Shown here: one piece after another, positions 30,401 to 33,017 of the stretch | Numbering within the stretch: the stretch's first letter is position 1 | Layout: each line of letters opens with the position of its first letter | Source of the DNA: Fimenecus sp045613685 | Lineage (GTDB): Bacteria; Bacillota; Clostridia; Oscillospirales; Acutalibacteraceae | Length of the DNA stretch: 33,017 nt | Direction of reading: 5' to 3' | NCBI GenBank assembly: GCA_045613685.1 | Contig: JAZLBL010000036.1 | Coordinates: forward strand, 1-33,017 | Translations under genes and position numbers: made by a program | Notes under the pieces: model-generated | The model's database searches: none | Seen by the model: only the letters and a program-made list of their open reading frames with translations | Told to the model about the DNA's origin: nothing

Positions 30401-33017
30401 GATGCTGATAATACACAGATTCATATCTTGAACAATTCAGCAGGTATGCTTGAAAAGCACAGAAATTCTTCTGTAACAGACCACGCATACGACATTCAGA
30501 TTAAGTCAGTTACATCTGACGCAACTGTAAATAGCCTTACATTCACATACAGTGACAGCACCGGTCTTATTTCTCCTTATGAAACACTTGACATTAAGAT
30601 TGGTGGTACATACAACGGTGAAGAAGCTGTAACAGTTACAATCGCTTACGACTATGTAGGTAAAGATGGTGAAGCTATCGGTGGTACACAGTACACATCA
30701 CTTACAATCTTCTTCTCTAACCAGTACGAAGACAGCAACATCAGCGGTCGTTTCTCAGGTGACGATGATAAGGACTACTCAGGTACAGACGACTTCGGTA
30801 GATACCAGTTCGTAGAGGACCTTTACGAAACAGTTGTAAATTATCAGGCACACATCTTCTATGTAGGTGCTACAACTTCTAACCCAGATAAGTCACTTGG
30901 TACAATCGCAGCTCCTGACTATGATGGTAACGACTGTGATGGCAAGACATACTACTACATGAAAGAGCCTGCATCAACATACTTTGATTTCAGAGCAGCT
31001 GACGCAGACGCAGGTTGGGCACAAACTCTTTCTAAGGATGGAACATCAGATACTTATGGTTACCTCTATAAAGCTAAGTCAGGTGTAACAGCTTCACAAG
31101 AAGAAACCTTCCCTTATGGCGAATACTATATGGGTCGTATCGCAGTTGCTTACGGTTCAGATAATAAGCAGTACGAAATCTCATTTATCCACTATAATGA
31201 CTATGGTGTCTATGATATCTATACAGAAAATATGTGGAATGGCTATAACGCTAACCAGGGTGTTGACGCAGCTATTTATAATGAATATAACGCAGCATGG
31301 AAAGATATCGTTAAGTATGCTACATACCCAATGATGACAACAGCTGCTGGTTCAAGCGCAAGCGTTGACTACGTTTCTGCAATCATGCCTAAGATTGAAC
31401 CTGCTATCGAAAGATATGAAGCAGCTAAGGAAGCTTATGAACTTGCTCTTGCAGATGCTCAGGCTTCAGCCTCAGCAACTGCTCTTCCTTCATACATTAC
31501 AGCTCTCCAGGCTGAAATCGACAAAGATTTCGTAAATGGTAAAGAAATCAACTTCCAAGACTATGAATTCTATGAATACTTCAACTATCAAGATGTTAAG
31601 GTAGCAGCTGAAAACCTTTACAGATCATACCTTGCTCCTGAAGTAATGGATACATATTACATTATGGGTTCAGGTATCCGTGAAGCTGAACTTAATCTTG
31701 TTGTTGGCGATGAAAGTAACGGATTCGTTGCTGCAGGTATCTTGGCTTCAAGACTTATGAATGACCAGGCTGCTATCGACGCATCACAGGCTGCTCGTGA
31801 CGAATGGGTAATGCCTGTAACAACAAGACTTCACGCTGAAGACTTCACATCACGTCTTGAATACTACAAGCAGTTCCTTGCACCTAACCCTGAAGGAAAC
31901 GACCATCTCTACTTCCTTGAAAAGGAAATCGCATTCGTAGAAAATCAGGGCCTTGTAGCATCAGACTACACAGAAGCTTCATGGGCTAACTATGAAGAAA
32001 GACTTGCTGAAGCTAAGAAAGTTGCAGCAGGTAATGATGAATTCTCATCATTCAACTCAAGAATTTACGACGTTAAGTACAACCTCATGGTTGCTTACAA
32101 GAACCTTCTTGCTAAGGATGCATCTCTCATCGAAGCAGGCGGCATTGCTGACCTCGAAGCTAACGTTGCAATCGCTAACGAAATCTTTGCTTCTCTCGAA
32201 GCTGGTGACGGAGCATGGGCTCTTGCAGCTGACTACGAAGGTGAAGCAGAAGACGCTTATGCAGCACTTATCTCAGCTCTTGGTTATAACTACCAGGCTA
32301 GATATTCTAAGCATGACGTTGAAGTACAGAATGGCACAAAGACAGAAGGCGACCTTAAGTTAAATGCTGACGGTTCTCCAATGATGTTCAATCTCTACGA
32401 CAATTCAGCTCTTGAATACGTAGAAAACGACCGTCCAAACAACCAGAACAACCAGGCTAAGGTAAATGCATCTAACAAAGCTCTCGAACTTGCTATCGCA
32501 AACTTCGAAGCAGCAGCTCCAGCAGAACCAAACACACTCGTACTCAACGAAAACGCACCATTTGAAGCAATTATCGACCTTGATAACAACATGGGTGGCG
32601 AATACACAGGTACAGTTTACGGTTTCGATACACTCGGTTGGAGTGATACTTTTGAAGTAGATGGTGCAATTGCAGATTTCCTTACAACAGCATACGGTGA
32701 TGACTATCTTGAAGTTATCGTTCCTGAAGATGCAGGCGTTGAAACAACAGGTACAATCATTAATGTTCTTGATGAAGATGGTAACGTAGTGGAAAGCTAT
32801 GTATATATCTACTTCGGTGATATCGATATGGACGGTAACATAGGTGCATCTGACTCAGCTATTGCAATCGTATATGTAATGTATTATGATGGTATCTATA
32901 CTCTTGATGCATTTATGGCAGGCGACCTTGATGCTGACTCAATGCCAGGTGCATCAGATGGTGCAGTTATGGTTGAGTGGGAAATGTACTATGAATATTT
33001 ACCATATCAATCAGAAG
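27476..33017 (+). CDS. Giant secreted surface protein with FIVAR-like and dockerin-like regions (3' end missing)
   Basis: One uninterrupted frame of 1,847 codons, running off the right edge. It starts at ATG 27476 behind AGGAGG. Residues 1-28 are a signal peptide (KTKKLL, hydrophobic core, cut near ASA-A). Residues 30 to about 980 are not recognised; they are rich in aromatic residues and short helix-like stretches. About 1000-1085 looks like a beta-sandwich, and 1300-1680 is mainly helical, with a FIVAR-like unit at about 1498-1550 (YTEASWANYEERLAEAKK). From N1686 it repeats the left gene's beta module and dockerin-like loops, D1782-x-D-x-D-G and D1817-x-D-x-D. Codons ending in C (TTC, TAC, AAC, GAC, ATC) are much more frequent than in neighbouring genes, suggesting strong expression. 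A structured leader precedes it. Role is inferred: cell-surface or extracellular, possibly anchored through a cohesin partner. Confidence 0.85.
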   Translation, partial: MNKTKKLLSVVLAIVMALSCMSMTASAAKTAYKTVAELEALDAYSQYGQVTRLSTEERTSIVFDALDNILAKANINLGTVVNVSLLGLVLTIDLRSIDKACASLDTVKSTIEGVVAKLGKAFLNLGILEDLETGTWQSGMSRDGTAQLTILSEILELLSNNTTLVERVFTDGLDLGIIGSFLGNLDLSSIESIIFNLPGMVKGLIYPMIERWDDNLAVIKELDNSIAGTSTNYNSVEAVANWRVKKLFSDNMSITTIKYDANGNMTSEHTNWLATATGSAAPGTPSDNSPRCYYQFSSTTPGSVMTVYHIVDAKEAETLAKTPDEVNGSPAAYTYFKEAQTFVMSQEVEGSDTYVWKATDEWGNSWSLKWYNDDSQFLPGFSSDDIDLTTMSLAQILYKFVPVVFENMAPVVLNGSVKKILADFLGADFTYVGQVGDDAVNALADSSNVFFTQEQGEYLWEWSDYAVINGTHYYRFEDQIFVGDLSNKNNYFDIINWDYEIGGDFMDEFVPTNGGSSTNTLLMNFNNFLVKVAETALKPSASTVDAISGFEAEWVRPALTKGDNSNLVNTLKTIAQAVIGLAPQHVFGSDWKTNDRCYVNLMLANTGIDGAVTVDASIVNDTILTGIAAHLVNMIMPSMSLPGKDDILASGAKVGAILAAVVREFAAYLAPEYNFDNLIYTSFENGTKTFVSGKDSGYWFDVILTMGINVGFEYLRAFADMGEGTTQWNSFVAYSGYGVDGKTYAAGTTQAALNAEWEGMLDYIIDWALTTDVEWCWKIGNLVTVADVNLATAEDPFTKLDAVLLNLLPITEVLNITGTDSTSKVEQFLRYDLILGLVDLKWGALLDTLKVPDGFVRNADVLDQLATKLKGIVNFLFAKVGNSSDNFALIPSVITDFDSLANQSNLVTMVKNLVGALYNAFITDGLAATAFPFVNFILGWKTDPQKIADPEIWTTFRDGNDYAFQWSDNGVYPTMDADNTQIHILNNSAGMLEKHRNSSVTDHAYDIQIKSVTSDATVNSLTFTYSDSTGLISPYETLDIKIGGTYNGEEAVTVTIAYDYVGKDGEAIGGTQYTSLTIFFSNQYEDSNISGRFSGDDDKDYSGTDDFGRYQFVEDLYETVVNYQAHIFYVGATTSNPDKSLGTIAAPDYDGNDCDGKTYYYMKEPASTYFDFRAADADAGWAQTLSKDGTSDTYGYLYKAKSGVTASQEETFPYGEYYMGRIAVAYGSDNKQYEISFIHYNDYGVYDIYTENMWNGYNANQGVDAAIYNEYNAAWKDIVKYATYPMMTTAAGSSASVDYVSAIMPKIEPAIERYEAAKEAYELALADAQASASATALPSYITALQAEIDKDFVNGKEINFQDYEFYEYFNYQDVKVAAENLYRSYLAPEVMDTYYIMGSGIREAELNLVVGDESNGFVAAGILASRLMNDQAAIDASQAARDEWVMPVTTRLHAEDFTSRLEYYKQFLAPNPEGNDHLYFLEKEIAFVENQGLVASDYTEASWANYEERLAEAKKVAAGNDEFSSFNSRIYDVKYNLMVAYKNLLAKDASLIEAGGIADLEANVAIANEIFASLEAGDGAWALAADYEGEAEDAYAALISALGYNYQARYSKHDVEVQNGTKTEGDLKLNADGSPMMFNLYDNSALEYVENDRPNNQNNQAKVNASNKALELAIANFEAAAPAEPNTLVLNENAPFEAIIDLDNNMGGEYTGTVYGFDTLGWSDTFEVDGAIADFLTTAYGDDYLEVIVPEDAGVETTGTIINVLDEDGNVVESYVYIYFGDIDMDGNIGASDSAIAIVYVMYYDGIYTLDAFMAGDLDADSMPGASDGAVMVEWEMYYEYLPYQSE
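32530..33017 (+). repeat. Right copy of 488-bp inverted repeat (beta module plus dockerin-like)
   Basis: Gap-free inverted match to 28-515. The last 283 bp (32735-33017) differ at only 32871 and 32877, giving identical runs of 136 and 140 bp. The match reaches the window edge, so its true end is not seen. Confidence 0.95.

Noticed and set aside
27476..33017. Frameshift or decay in the giant gene
   Set aside because: Codon-by-codon reading finds no stop and the dockerin-like end is in the same frame as the start. The other-frame ORFs within it are shadows caused by biased codon use.
1..33017. tRNA, rRNA, CRISPR arrays, transposases, integrases, phage genes
   Set aside because: None seen on reading both strands; the only long repeat is the dockerin-module pair.

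Overview
This window is the replication-origin neighbourhood of a low-GC, Gram-positive bacterium. The gene order (remB-recF-yaaA-dnaN-dnaA | rpmH-rnpA-yidD-yidC-jag-mnmG-rsmG-noc-parA-parB-serS), the RemB and Noc-type genes, and surface proteins ending in dockerin-type calcium-binding modules point to Clostridia. A gut or rumen Oscillospirales/Ruminococcaceae-type organism is the best guess. That placement is inferred from gene content; no database was searched.

Layout. Genes diverge from oriC, which lies around 13.4-15.4 kb. On the left, all genes are on the minus strand: dnaA, dnaN, an S4-domain gene, recF, remB, gyrB, gyrA, a LytR-CpsA-Psr gene, a CPBP-type membrane protease gene, tadA, mnmE, an Mrp/NBP35-type ATPase gene, and a secreted cohesin-like plus dockerin-like protein cut by the window edge. 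Spacings are short and several stop/start codons overlap, so this side looks like one or a few long operons. On the right, all genes are on the plus strand: rpmH, rnpA, yidD, yidC, jag/khpB, mnmG, rsmG, a noc-like parB paralogue, parA (soj), parB (spo0J), serS, a YerB/DUF3048 lipoprotein, a small lipoprotein, a 747-bp non-coding region, and a giant secreted protein (over 1,847 residues) that runs off the edge.

How it works together. The core encodes initiation (DnaA, oriC), the sliding clamp, recombination repair, gyrase, origin segregation (ParA, ParB and two parS sites, one of them inside mnmG), ribosome/RNase P/membrane-insertion functions, and tRNA modification (MnmE, MnmG, TadA). mnmE is not at its common place between jag and mnmG; it lies on the other side of the origin.

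Most notable signals. (1) The two surface-protein genes at the window ends share a 488-bp module in inverted orientation, about 94% identical overall and nearly identical over the last 283 bp, so the origin region is bracketed by long inverted repeats. (2) The giant surface gene is preceded by a strong sigma-70-type promoter and a 346-nt leader with at least six hairpins, which I cannot assign to a known RNA family. (3) The noc promoter is nested inside a terminator-like hairpin whose 3' arm holds the noc ribosome-binding site. (4) The noc-parA gap holds three hairpins, a parS site and a palindrome. No tRNA, rRNA, CRISPR array, transposase or phage gene was seen.
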